The position numbers and the translations under genes are program-made. From Paramarasmius palmivorus (taxonomy: Eukaryota > Basidiomycota > Agaricomycetes > Agaricales > Marasmiaceae), in assembly GCA_037176845.1 (NCBI GenBank), contig JAYKXP010000363.1, forward strand, positions 1 through 22,217: a DNA stretch of 22,217 nucleotides. The letters run 5' to 3'. How positions within the stretch are numbered: position 1 is the stretch's first letter; each line of letters starts with the position of its first letter. The notes beneath the pieces were generated by a model. It worked only from the letters and a program-made list of their open reading frames with translations, did no database searches and was not told where the DNA came from. Below, one piece after another: positions 1 to 9,186 of this stretch.

Positions 1-240
1 AAAGGGTCGTTGTCGCATCAAGCATTCGGGGAAAATAGGCAGGTAAATTAGTTGTCAGTAAATGTAGATAAAGCAACAAAATATACATACTTTGCCAAAA
101 TCTATTTAAATGGATTTGCACGAAATAAATGAGATTAAACAGACGTTGCTTTTATATATGTGAGAGTAAATGAAAGTAAATCACCGAAATCATTTAGGTG
201 AAATACTCTCATTTACCTTGATTTCGGCGAACTATTGGCA
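1..240. repeat. AT-rich repeat with interleaved inverted motifs
   Basis: No coding sequence. Two inverted pairs interleave: GAGAGTA (162-168) with TACTCTC (204-210), and CCGAAATCA (184-192) with TGATTTCGG (219-227). The motif TAAATGAG and its reverse complement recur, and related motifs in the opposite orientation appear at 2107-2260. This may be a degenerate transposon end; its family is not identified. Confidence 0.4.
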
Positions 241-540
241 ATATATAGTGACCTCTTACTGACGGTTCCTTGACAGTACAGCACCCCCATACATTAATCC
301 CAACAATAAACTAATTTACAATAGCAGGAGCACGCAAACATAGCTGATACAATAACAAGTACACACGTATACCCAATTCCTTAATAACCGATCGCCAAAG
401 CCCGAAACGCCCAGGCTCTGCATTGTCACATCAGAGAGCTGACTCAACTGAGGAATACGAAAGAAAACATACCATGGTATTGAACCAAACTTGGAAGCCG
501 CAGTGTGTCCACCCACCCAACCCGTATTGACGGCCATAAG
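241..540. other. No gene seen
   Basis: A short open frame on the minus strand has no recognisable motif or start context. I see no RNA gene, promoter or repeat here. Confidence 0.5.
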
Positions 541-690
541 ACTGTCGGGTGGTACGGTTGATACAGTTTACGACTGACCCATAGACCGTACCGTACTTTG
601 TCAATCTTTGGCGGCTACGGTACGGGTACGGCCCCGTATATACAATCCCGTACAGACTGTCATGTACAGGTACGGTAACGAGCCCTAATC
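541..690. repeat. GTACGG-rich block, possible hAT-type transposon end
   Basis: GTACGG or its complement CCGTAC occurs at least six times in 150 bases, in both orientations, against an otherwise AT-rich background. On the minus strand the right edge begins TAGGGCTCG, which resembles hAT terminal sequences (CAGGG-type). I did not find a convincing 8-bp target duplication or a good inverted left end, so the assignment to a MITE or hAT end is tentative. Confidence 0.3.
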
Positions 691-1720
691 AATGACTCAG
701 GCAAGGAACATGAGGGCAGCTAGGCAGCTGCCAAAATCCCAATATATCGGATCCGAAGAACATGACCCTTGGGTCAAGCCTACTTTCAAGACTCGTGGTT
801 GTGAGAGCTCGACAGTGCGTTGTTCCACCGGCCAATGTGCGAGAACAGACTACATTCCAGGGGAAGACACAGTCAGCGTGATTTCTGGAGACACCAAGGA
901 TCAGTTTCAATGACTCGAGGGCTTGCAAGGCGTTAGTCTCATGGTTTTTGATAGCCATTGCAAAAACTGGCCGGAATAGTCTGGGTGAATGCCAAGCACA
1001 AAGGAGATGAACATTGAACACATAATATTCCCCTCAAAATGTGATCTTTATAGCCACCCAGCATCCCCCAATGCTGTTAGAAATAGCTTTTATATCATAC
1101 AAGACTCAAATATTGAGGCTATATATCTAAGTGTTATTGCTGTCTATATAACAGCACTATGGCCCAGTTGGATATCACATCTGAGTAAAGCTGTAACCTG
1201 ACTTTGTTAACCTGAGGCCAGATGTTCAATCCTCTTAAGTGTTTATGTATTTTAACATGAATTATTTAAGTGGACTTGCCATATATGGACACTGGTAATT
1301 GCCATCCCTGATGTATCTCATTCAACTGGTAATTGCCATGCCTTGATGTATCAGGCAAGACCCCACAGGTGCTTGGCTTGGGCTTTGAGTCAAGTGGATA
1401 ACACTGGAGATAATTTGTCTTCCTCACTCTTGTATCCACCTCAATACACTGCAGCCTCCAAGTCAAGTAGTTGATGGACATCCAACATCGATGACGATGA
1501 AGCCCTAGCGACGACAACGTGCCCACAGTATCCTGAAACAGTGGGTCAGCATTGATTCTAGGACTTTTTCATGTGAGACATAGGGACGTATTCGGGTTTT
1601 TATGGACTTTTTAAAACTCAATATTCATTGCGCTGTAAATTTATTTTATATTTCATCTATTCTACGTGAAAAAAAACGGAACTTACACTGTTGAACGACA
1701 GGCAAGAGCCCTCGTTGTTG
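691..1720. other. No gene seen; unidentified intergenic or repeat sequence
   Basis: Short open frames exist on both strands (about 692-913 plus, 689-1021 minus) but none shows a family motif, introns or a good start context. The only clear structure is the short direct duplication at 1291-1351. Confidence 0.45.
1291..1351 (+). repeat. Direct repeat, two copies with a 34-bp period
   Basis: ACTGGTAATTGCCAT followed by a near-identical CCTGATGTATC segment occurs at 1291-1317 and again at 1325-1351, with small differences. This looks like a local tandem duplication in non-coding sequence. Confidence 0.7.
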
Positions 1721-1906
1721 TTGATGGTGGTGGTAGTGAACAAAGAGTGAAAAATTCTGAGGCCTCGGCGCGCGGCAGGCTTGAGCTTGCAAATCTTGTG
1801 TTTGTTGAAGCACGTGCCTGTACAAACACGAGATTTGCAAGCTCAAGCCTGCGGCGCGCTGAGGCCTCAGAATTTTTCACTCGTTGTTCGCTACCACCAC
1901 CATCAA
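1721..1906. repeat. Long near-perfect inverted repeat (85-bp arms, 16-bp loop)
   Basis: The left arm 1721-1805 and right arm 1822-1906 are reverse complements with about 80 of 85 positions matching and no gaps, around a 16-base loop at 1806-1821. The arms include GAGGCCTC-like and GCGCGC segments and are more GC-rich than the surroundings. Three of the five mismatches are CpG against TpG or CpA, which fits decay of an originally more perfect palindrome. A transcript would form an 85-bp hairpin. The arms also create mirrored open frames on both strands, which should not be read as genes. It could be a foldback or MITE, or a source of small RNA. Confidence 0.85.
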
Positions 1907-2106
1907 GAGCGGTAAGTCGTCTTCCTCCCCTTAGTACAATATCAGTAGCGTAGAACTATAAAAGAACTATGAACAAAAGAAATTGTACATGGAATAAACA
2001 CACCTCAGAGCTTCAGAATGACGAGTAGTGTACTTGTTACTTTGTGTAGAGTGTGAAATAATGACCACTTTACTTGCGTTTACTTCCATTAAAATCGACT
2101 GATGTT

Positions 2107-2260
2107 ATTTACGCTCATTTACTTTCATTAACATTGGCTGAAATGATTTACGCTCATTTATTTTTGTTTACTTGTATCTATATTGTCTGAAATCATTGAG
2201 ACTCATCTAGTTTTCATTTATTTACAGCTATATAACCCTGAATCATTTCATGCCATTCAC
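2107..2260 (+). repeat. Subterminal AT-rich imperfect tandem repeats
   Basis: ATTTACGCTCATTTA occurs at 2107-2121 and 2146-2160, followed by two weaker units that each begin near a TGAAATCATT or TGAATCATTT motif. They lie between the candidate terminal repeat and the transposase start. Such arrays can be transposase binding regions, but that is an inference. Confidence 0.5.
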
Positions 2261-2319
2261 TCTAAACTATAAACTCGAAATGTATTTATTTGTACATACT
2301 TTTTCTGCCTATTTTCCCA

Positions 2320-3392
2320 ATGAGTGATGATGCAAAAAGAATCGCTCTCCAGCTAAAATTCCATGGACAAGATACTGAGGAGGAGATCCTAAAAATTTGT
2401 GATATGTCAAGGTCAACCCTATACAAGGCCCAGCGCCGGTTCCGTGCTACTGGTGACGTGTCATTACCCAAGAAGTTTATCCCTGGACGGCCTTCAGTTC
2501 TGGCTGGTTCAGATGCACTGTACCTTCTCCGACTCTCTCACCATAACCCATCTCTGTTCCTTGACGAGTATCAACACTGGCTTGATGTCTTTCGCCATAA
2601 TCCAGTACATATTACCACCATTCATCGCTTCTTTCAACGTATTGGGATTAGCGTGAAAAGTGTCCAGAAAATGGCCCGAGAATGATGTCCAATCAAGCGT
2701 TCAAATTTCACCAACCGAATTGGGAGGTACCCTTCAGATTACCTTGTTCATATAGACGAGGTCTCTAAGGATGACAGGACGTACTCAAGACTTTGGGGAA
2801 GGAGTGAGCTCCAGGGTTGAGGTTAGGCAGCCGTTTGTGAGGAAGAAGAGGTACAGCATGTGTGCTGCCATGGCATTAGGAGAAGGGATCATAGCAGCGA
2901 AGGTTGTGGAGGGGTCTTTTGACCATGACAAGTTTTTGGATTATCTGAAGAACTACGTGGTGTGTTCCTTGCCTATCTGTAGTTGTTCAATGCTCATACA
3001 TTGGTCAAATGTTCAGCTCCCTGTGACAACACCATACCCAGGTCCTCGAAGTGTCCTTGTAATGGACAATGCTCGCATTCACCATTCCAAAGAGATTCAA
3101 GAAGCTGTCTGTGAATATGGTATGCCCTTTCATTCAGAGACTCAGGTTCATGATCGTTGCTCACTACTATGCATTATGTCCACCAGGATGTCGCCTTGAA
3201 TATCTTCCTCCTTATTCACCTGATAAAAACCCCATTGAACAGGCTTTCTCTGTCATCAAGGCACATTTGCGTCGCCAAGGTATTAGCTTTTACAGTACAA
3301 ACCACAAGTATTACGAGTTGTATAAGGTGTGTGAAGTCATTACTCCAGAGATGACATATGGCATGTATCAGCATTCAGGTTATCTAGTGTAA
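2320..3392 (+). pseudogene. Tc1/mariner-family DD34E transposase, disrupted
   Basis: Recombinase that would cut and join transposon ends in the nucleus. The chosen ATG at 2320 precedes a helix-turn-helix region (about residues 1-110) with the linker GRPSVL. The DDE core is readable in pieces: IDEV with the first Asp at 2755-2757, VMDNARIHH with the second Asp at 3065-3067, and YSPDKNPIE with Glu at 3237-3239. After splicing, 34 residues separate the second Asp from the Glu. Two introns are likely: 2960-3016 (57 nt, phase 0) and 3120-3186 (67 nt); removing them restores the family pattern. The frame is broken by TGA at 2683-2685, where CGA (Arg) is the likely ancestor, and by a frameshift near 2815-2820. 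The C-terminus ends naturally at 3392. Confidence 0.85.
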
Positions 3393-3446
3393 AAGTGAAG
3401 TTGGTAACAAGTACGAAGAGCGCAAGGGTATATATATACTGAAAGC

Positions 3447-4890
3447 CTAATCAAAACCTTTTGACCATTGTTCTTCAGCATCTCTAATGTCTCCAATCTC
3501 AGCCAGCTCGAATCCATTTGCAGCAAGAACATCGTCGCTCAGGAAGCGTAGCGAGTGAGGCCCGGTAACCTTGAAACTGCGTAGTTTGTCATAGATGTCG
3601 CCCGAAAGGTCGTACTTGTCAATGAAGGTTCTGAGATCAATCTTGCGAGCCAAAACAGGACTGGGAGTTTGAGAAGTTGATGACTCCAAGTCTGAACAAT
3701 TATACATGCGGTCTGAAAGAATAATAACTTGAGGAGGTGGTGGCTGCAAGGGTGTTACAGGCTTGCTATTGGAGCAAGAGAGGGCTCGGGATGAGATGAA
3801 ATGGTTGTCGGTATTGGAGCGCCCAGCATGGAAGATCTTGGTATCGGGGGCTTGATCCAGAGTGACACCTTCAACACCTTCAATCTAGTATCTGATATAA
3901 GAACACATGGAATGGCAAAACAAGAAAGAACATTGCATACAATAGCAGCCGACCATGTTGAGAGGTGTGTGGCAGTGAGGTTAACACACTTCCCTGATAC
4001 CACATGAGGCCAGCAGAGTGGCCACTTGCACTGAGTGTTGTGACATTCATACCACTTTTGGAGCTGGTTACTGATTTCGGCTTGCTTTACTTCATAATCT
4101 GTTGGCTCTGACTAGAGGATGTGAGCTTTTTGGGCAGTGTGTGAGGAATGCATATACATCATTGGTTCATGCTTTCTTCCTTGGTCGTGGATCCTCAAGA
4201 CGTGCTGAGCCCTGGTCCTGAGTTGATTCTGATGCACTGTTACCATTGTCCGGCTGAAAAGCATTTGTGAATTTATGATAAAGCTAGATATACTCGATAA
4301 CGCACCTGGGCTGTCGACGGGACAGGAAATTCATCAACTACAATGTTGACTTGTGGCTTCTTGGATTTGGTTGCTGAGGCCATCATGTCGTCAAAATCAG
4401 ACGTCTTTTCGAGTGCCATGTCCTTGCTACCACAGGAAATTGACCACTGTACTTTGTATGCTGGAATGTGCTGGCTATATCCCTTCCTAAATGGTCACAG
4501 CCTTCCCTGATCCCCAATGATGATGTAGTCTAGCAGTCCTCCTTCATCCTGAACCTCTAGAATCTTCTTCATGGCCTCTCCAAACTCCTGATCTTCAAAG
4601 AGGAAGGTGACTTTCTTGATAAATGGCCATTTGGCATTTGCGCGAATTTGTGCTCCGACTGGATGCTGCTGAATGATAGTGACCTCAAGGTGTATTCCCT
4701 GTCCATCATTATACTCAGAAATCTGAAGGTGGCCATTGTCATCGAAATCTAGTTTTGCTGATTGGGGAAAAGGTAGACGGTCAACAATGGAGCAAGACAT
4801 ACCTGGGTCCCTTTCAATGTCAATATCATGATACCGTTCTTCATAAGGATGGTCGGAGCTCATATCAGAGGAAAAGCTGGAGGTTGACAT
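3447..4890 (-). pseudogene. Broken multi-exon basidiomycete gene with C-terminal SAM-like domain
   Basis: The frame can be followed from an ATG at 4890 to a stop at 3447. A likely 45-nt intron lies at 4758-4802 (GTATGT to CAATCAG on the minus strand) and a 52-nt intron at 4254-4305. The N-terminal half is an acidic, beta-rich-looking region of unknown function. The middle has WYECHNTQCKWPLCW, a Cys/Trp cluster, then a hydrophobic stretch. The last 65 residues contain TGPHSLRFLSDD and GDIRDAEEQW, resembling a SAM-like helical domain that I recall from agaricomycete hypothetical proteins. In-frame TGA at 4495-4497 and 4167-4169 interrupt a frame that otherwise continues, and frameshifts lie near 4094 and 3755-3770. 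Either the gene is dead or the copy belongs to a decayed repeat family. Molecular function is unknown. Confidence 0.6.
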
Positions 4891-4951
4891 TTAGAAGTAA
4901 AGGAAACAGGGACGTGGCTGCGGCAAGCAACGAGCAATGCGCTAAGCCTTG

Positions 4952-4959
4952 TGACGTCA
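4952..4959. promoter_or_regulatory. Palindromic TGACGTCA (CRE/bZIP-type site)
   Basis: A perfect eight-base palindrome sits about 60 bases upstream of the minus-strand start at 4890 and just before the divergent plus-strand coding fragment. TGACGTCA is the classic ATF/CREB-type bZIP site. A role in a shared promoter is inferred from position only. Confidence 0.4.
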
Positions 4960-5009
4960 CAGCCTTATGCGAATCTCAAACTTTTTTTTTTTCAATCGGT
5001 CTTTTTACT

Positions 5010-5339
5010 TTTACAAAATGCAATAACACTGAGGTTGATGTATTTGATAGCATTTTATCTGGTACAACACCTGGGCCGAATCCTCAAAAGTTCAACAAGT
5101 GGGATCCTGTTGGGTGGAAGATGCATCACATCCTGTCTTTTGCCGAGTTTGTAAAGGCGTGCTCCAGGCTTGAAAAAGGTGTGCATGTCTATTCATTTCA
5201 TCTCACCACTGATATTCAATGGATTTTAACAGGGTATCCAGCAGAACCTCCCCAACATCTGCCAGAACTCGTTTTAGCATGTGCAGAGACTACTGCTGAC
5301 ATAAATATTGTTAGCAGCAATAATCTAAGCGAGTGGTGA
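5010..5339 (+). CDS. Unrecognised coding fragment, divergent from the 3447-4890 gene
   Basis: About 105 residues of plausible protein sequence run to a TGA at 5337-5339, with motifs such as DPVGWKMHH and YPAEPPQHLPELV. The composition looks coding rather than random, but I do not recognise a family. The frame stays open upstream to 4755, but that part overlaps the first exon of the minus-strand gene on the opposite strand and is probably not coding. No good ATG lies at the start of the convincing part, so the true 5' end may be a splice site or may be lost. The arrangement is divergent to the minus-strand gene, so they may once have shared a promoter. Confidence 0.3.
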   Translation, partial: FTKCNNTEVDVFDSILSGTTPGPNPQKFNKWDPVGWKMHHILSFAEFVKACSRLEKGVHVYSFHLTTDIQWILTGYPAEPPQHLPELVLACAETTADINIVSSNNLSEW

Positions 5340-5732
5340 AGCGCCTAACACTTGATGCCAAATCAAGCGGACCGTGATCAACGCCTAAGCGAATCAGCAA
5401 GGTCTAAGGACAGCAATTGGTGATCGAAAGACTTGTGAAGAGCCTTGGGACTGGGTTTAGCAGTACTGGTGCAAGACAATAGCAAGAGACGATGATATTC
5501 AGCAGTAGATATGTACAGTTTATATAGACCAATGTTCAACAGCATAATACGAATATGTACTAATGAATATGCCACACCGAGGCAATGGAGTAACAGCAAG
5601 AAGCATGGAACCGTGTGGTCAGTGTATAGAACAATGATGAACGAATACAAATATCAGAGATGAACAATGTAAAGTAAAGATCATCAAATGAAACCATAAA
5701 AGGATAAATAATTCTAACAAATATTCCCACAG
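5340..5732 (+). other. Intergenic stretch, possible intron end before 5747
   Basis: No gene is seen. TTCTAAC followed closely by CCCACAG at 5726-5732 looks like a branch point and 3' splice site, which would join a small upstream exon to the frame starting at 5747. No matching 5' exon is obvious. Confidence 0.35.
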
Positions 5733-5746
5733 TTGGAGAACCCAAC

Positions 5747-6439
5747 ATGTCATCATCGTCTACCTCTCTCCCCACAACCACAACTTCTCTCTCAACCACC
5801 ATGGCCTCATCATCATCTTCGTTGAGACAGCCTCGTAAACACTCCAGCAAAGATATAGAATCTGGCGAAGACACTCCCCATTCCCCATCTCCTGAACTTT
5901 CTTCTGATGACGACCTGAATATCCCAGATGATAGCATTGATTATGGCAAGTGCGGTATCAAGCTAGCACCAGGTCGACGCATGGGCAAGTTTCTGGCAGC
6001 AGAACTGAGGAACTCGTCACGTCAAGATCGTACTCGAAGGATGCTCGTCTATTCCAAATACACACAGAAGGAGCTCAGGAAGGAAGAACAACTTGCCAAA
6101 CAACGATTCTTGGAGTCCATAGATGATGATGACAGCGAAGACAACAAGCTGCCTTTCAAACCAAAGACGAAGGGGAAGGGAAAGGCTAAAGGAAAGAGCA
6201 AGAGCAAGGCTAAAGAAAAGCGGAAGAAGCAGGATGATGAAGAGGATGATGAAGAGGACGAGTCAGTCCAACACAAACGACCGGTATACAGCACCATACT
6301 TCAGCAAATACCAACCCTACACCCAACTCCGTCTACACTACTCCAACTGCCAGTCAGGATGTCCACGACAGATGCAGAGGCTGGGGCACGAGTCACTGCT
6401 ACAGGAGCCGGTGATATGCTGATTTTTATAACACTTTAA
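5747..6439 (+). CDS. Charged low-complexity protein, 3' end replaced by LTR copy A
   Basis: 230 residues from an ATG. Residues 1-30 are Ser/Thr-rich, about 35-65 acidic and serine-rich, and about 66-125 form the most ordered-looking part, with YGKCGIKLAPGRRMGK and an Arg/Glu/Gln-rich probable helix containing YTQKELRKEEQLAKQR. Then come a Lys/Gly run (about 141-165) suited to nuclear import or nucleic-acid binding and an acidic DDEEDDEEDE run. I do not recognise the family. The last residues, from about 225, are encoded inside the 1.67-kb repeat that begins at 6420, so the native C-terminus is probably lost. A possible 3' splice site at 5731-5732 means the real start may be upstream. The reverse-strand frame rich in serine is a shadow of the acidic and basic runs. 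Confidence 0.5.
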   Translation: MSSSSTSLPTTTTSLSTTMASSSSSLRQPRKHSSKDIESGEDTPHSPSPELSSDDDLNIPDDSIDYGKCGIKLAPGRRMGKFLAAELRNSSRQDRTRRMLVYSKYTQKELRKEEQLAKQRFLESIDDDDSEDNKLPFKPKTKGKGKAKGKSKSKAKEKRKKQDDEEDDEEDESVQHKRPVYSTILQQIPTLHPTPSTLLQLPVRMSTTDAEAGARVTATGAGDMLIFITL

Positions 6440-8089
6440 TTTCGAACGCATTATGCATATTTCTTTATTGTTATGCTATAAAAAGGGTTCTGAAGGACTA
6501 GTATGAGCCCTGAATAGCTAGTCATTGTCACTGGTACACGGGACTATGTCTTGCGAGCAGAGAACAGTTACACGGTACGCCTCACATTGGGTATCTGGCT
6601 GCTGCTATGCAAATATTAGGGGTCTGCAATTCACAGACACCTACCCGAAACCTGTAGGGGCTAATATAAGGAGGAACATACCTTGTATAAGGTCACCGTG
6701 CTACTAGTTGGCATACTCAAGGGACATTTACGCTTTTATTACTTCTTCGTGACCTACTATAAGATAGAGAGGGCTTTGGGGGATCACCACGGCTTGATGA
6801 TCAAGACAGCTTGATCGGAAATGACCGACGGCCCGGGGGCAGACCTATCGGACTTGATATTCCGAAGCGTTCCTTTGGATCGGACACGGAGGCAAAGCTG
6901 TTAAAACGGTGGCAACGCCTGAAACGCTTAGCATGGAAGCAGATACAGTGGATATACCACTTATGGAAGGGTCCCATATGACTATGGAGACTTATAAAAG
7001 ATGTGCCAGGTCTAGATAACGGATGACTGAGCATCATTGGTGTGTGGACTGGTCGGAAACGACTATCATTGGTGGAAAAGCGCCTTGGCGCATAGAAAAG
7101 AAAATTTTAAACAGGCTAAACGCCAACCCGCAGGCACAGGATTCAACTCCTGAGTCTAAACATAGAAATTCCTATTTATTGGTCACGCTTACACGACTTA
7201 TATGGACGTTGTGACACTCTTATTTCCCTCATATGTATATTTCTCCTCGTATCATCTCTGTTCCATCTCTGTTCCTTGTCGTTCCGTCTATTTTCCGACT
7301 TATATTACCTAAAATTCTTGTTTTCACTTCTTGGACAGTATATAAGCTACCTATCATGTAGGAGAGCGGCAGAAGAAGAAGGGAGACGCACTGCCCGCCC
7401 ATATCTATAGATTGTATGTGGCTATCAAACGAATAGACCTCTGATTCAGTTGATCTATTGTTGATCTGTGTATTCAACTTCTACTTCATCAGGACGAGCC
7501 CTAGATTTAGAGTCTAGTTGAGACCTGTATTGCAGACAAGAGCTTGAGTCGAGTTTGATAGAGACCAAGTGTATTGGCTTGTAATCTGTTGCATTTGGCA
7601 TTGGTTGCGTTGCATCTTTTATTAGAGATTGAACCTCGTACTAGATCGTCAGTTAAAGACCTTCTAGAAGCTTTTGACTATTTGTGTTGAGAGCTTTGTG
7701 ACGTAGAGAGGCCCAGATCGACCATTGGAGAGTCGGTTGGATTCCTGCTTGCGCACACGTCGTTGATTCAGTTCTAGTAAGGACAATCCACTCAAGGCAG
7801 TATTAGGTCGCACCCAAGAAAGCTAGTATTAGCCCTTGGCGTTGTTCATATAGCTTGTATAAGCCCAAACCCACACGTACATACCCTATTAAAAGGTGTA
7901 TCATAACCTGCTCTAGTCTACTAGAAGCGTATTATCACTTGAACTATTAGTTTTGTGTGCGATTCTAAGCACGGCAACTCTGATCACGTCGAACCACACT
8001 TGCACACACTGTCCACAGTAGTGCTAGACCTACTATTAGCATCTATTACCTGGTTACTTTTGTACCAGGTTCAGTGGTCATTACCGGCA
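6420..8089 (+). repeat. LTR-like repeat, copy A (about 1.67 kb)
   Basis: Homologous along its whole length to copy B (15920-17586) and, in reverse, to copy C (14500-15910). It starts with TG (TGATTTTTATAAC) and ends CCGGCA, the TG...CA pattern of LTRs. Conserved blocks include a 35-base perfect match to copy B (6492-6526 with 16001-16035), a TATA region, and the end region with CGAACCACACTTGCAC. It is clearly more diverged from B than C is. No second LTR in direct orientation with a matching element body is visible, so it is a solo LTR or the 5' LTR of a lost element. Confidence 0.7.
7339..7346 (+). promoter_or_regulatory. TATA box of LTR copy A
   Basis: TATATAAG follows CTTGGACAG, a context conserved in copy B (16849-16856) and in inverted copy C. 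Its position inside the LTR fits the promoter driving transcription from U3. Confidence 0.5.
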
Positions 8090-9015
8090 CTGCACAGGCC
8101 AGTGCTTCTGCATTGATCAGCACCTCAGGAGATGCCGACGTATATGCCACAGCACGTAGCACCGGTGGTGCAACTTCCACTGCTCGTGCGGCAGTCCGCA
8201 GTTCTGGCCAGCAGTCAGATGCTGCAACTTCTGCTACAATCAACATTGATACCCAGAGTGTTCCACCTAGCCCTGCTAAAGTCCCCTCACAGTCCAGTCC
8301 TGCCAAAGCTGCCTCGCAGCCACAGGTTCCAGGACCTCCATCACCGACATTTCCATGCCAGAACGAGTCTCCCTGTCCTACTCCTCCACCTCTCTCACAG
8401 TCTCTTTCAAGATCATCCCAACCCCCTTACTCTTCTGCATTTTCTTCAGGATCTGCTTCTGCCTCAACATCATCAGGGTCTGCCTCCTCTCATCTGCCTG
8501 CGTGGGTGAACCAGATGCAGGTCTTTTTGCTATCCAGCGTCTCTGATTCTGAATGGGCACAGAGTATCAAGACCTGGATAGAGTTGGAAAGGGTGTATGG
8601 CTTCGTCACCTCACGGCAAACATTACCAACAGAACTTAGGCCTGACGTGGTGACGTTTTGGACCAAACAAGCTCGAAAAATGTCTACTCCTCCTCCCGAT
8701 GTTATGGTCGCTGGATTCAATGGAAAGGTCATTACTTGGTGGAGTAGTATGATGCCAAGTTGGCGCACCAAGGATGCTAATGGACAATGGGTGCAGAGCG
8801 GTGAAGGTGACTGGGGGATTCTCCGTTGTCCAGGACTGAACGGCTTTCTTAGCGTCTTGGCATGTCTCCGCTGGTGGTTGATTCAGGAAGGTGCTACATC
8901 TGTGTCCATGGCCAGTGCTGCATGGAGAGCGACCTTCGAGGATGTTTGCTGGGTTATGGAGGAGCTGAGAAAGAGCGAGGAAGCCCCTGCACGGAAGAAG
9001 CCTTGCTCTGAGTAG
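8074..9015 (+). CDS. Trp-rich agaricomycete protein family, 5' end lost or fused to LTR A
   Basis: The frame is open from 7984 to the TAG at 9013-9015, but no ATG precedes the domain, so the start is missing, upstream of an intron, or supplied by the LTR. About 140 residues of Ser/Ala/Pro-rich linker lead to a compact domain of about 165 residues beginning HLPAWVNQMQ. Signature positions are WAQSIKTWIELE, LPTELRPDVVTFW, ITWWSSMMPSWR, GLNGFLSVLACLRWW and a final VCWVMEEL helix. I recall this arrangement from many agaricomycete hypothetical proteins, often near transposons; no function is known to me. The domain itself has no stops, so it is young or constrained. It lies directly downstream of LTR copy A (ends about 8089). 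Confidence 0.65.
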   Translation: MVITGTAQASASALISTSGDADVYATARSTGGATSTARAAVRSSGQQSDAATSATINIDTQSVPPSPAKVPSQSSPAKAASQPQVPGPPSPTFPCQNESPCPTPPPLSQSLSRSSQPPYSSAFSSGSASASTSSGSASSHLPAWVNQMQVFLLSSVSDSEWAQSIKTWIELERVYGFVTSRQTLPTELRPDVVTFWTKQARKMSTPPPDVMVAGFNGKVITWWSSMMPSWRTKDANGQWVQSGEGDWGILRCPGLNGFLSVLACLRWWLIQEGATSVSMASAAWRATFEDVCWVMEELRKSEEAPARKKPCSE

Positions 9016-9186
9016 GTATCTTCTGTCTTGTCGTCATTGGTTCATCACGTTGTTCTTCGTCGTCTTCACTAGTGCTATCACATATTCTTGGTCTACTGCT
9101 CAGTCCATCTCATTAGATACCCTGACTAGTTCTGAGCGTTTGTTCTATAACAATGTACTTTTGAAATATCAAGTTCTATGTTGGCT

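Larger units (their letters stand above)
2028..3417 (+). mobile_element. Decayed Tc1/mariner (IS630-type) DNA transposon
   Basis: A DD34E transposase pseudogene is flanked by a perfect 11-bp inverted pair: GTACTTGTTAC near 2030-2040 and GTAACAAGTAC at 3404-3414. The span of about 1.4 kb is typical of the superfamily. The outermost bases no longer match and a clean TA duplication cannot be read, so the limits are approximate. The 5' non-coding part holds tandem AT-rich subterminal repeats. Several inactivating changes show the copy is dead. Confidence 0.7.

Noticed and set aside
1646..1953. Overlapping plus and minus open frames with near-identical products
   Set aside because: The mirror-image similarity is produced by the inverted repeat at 1721-1906, not by two genes.
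6049..6297. Minus-strand serine-rich open frame
   Set aside because: Shadow of the acidic and basic codon runs of the plus-strand gene at 5747-6439.
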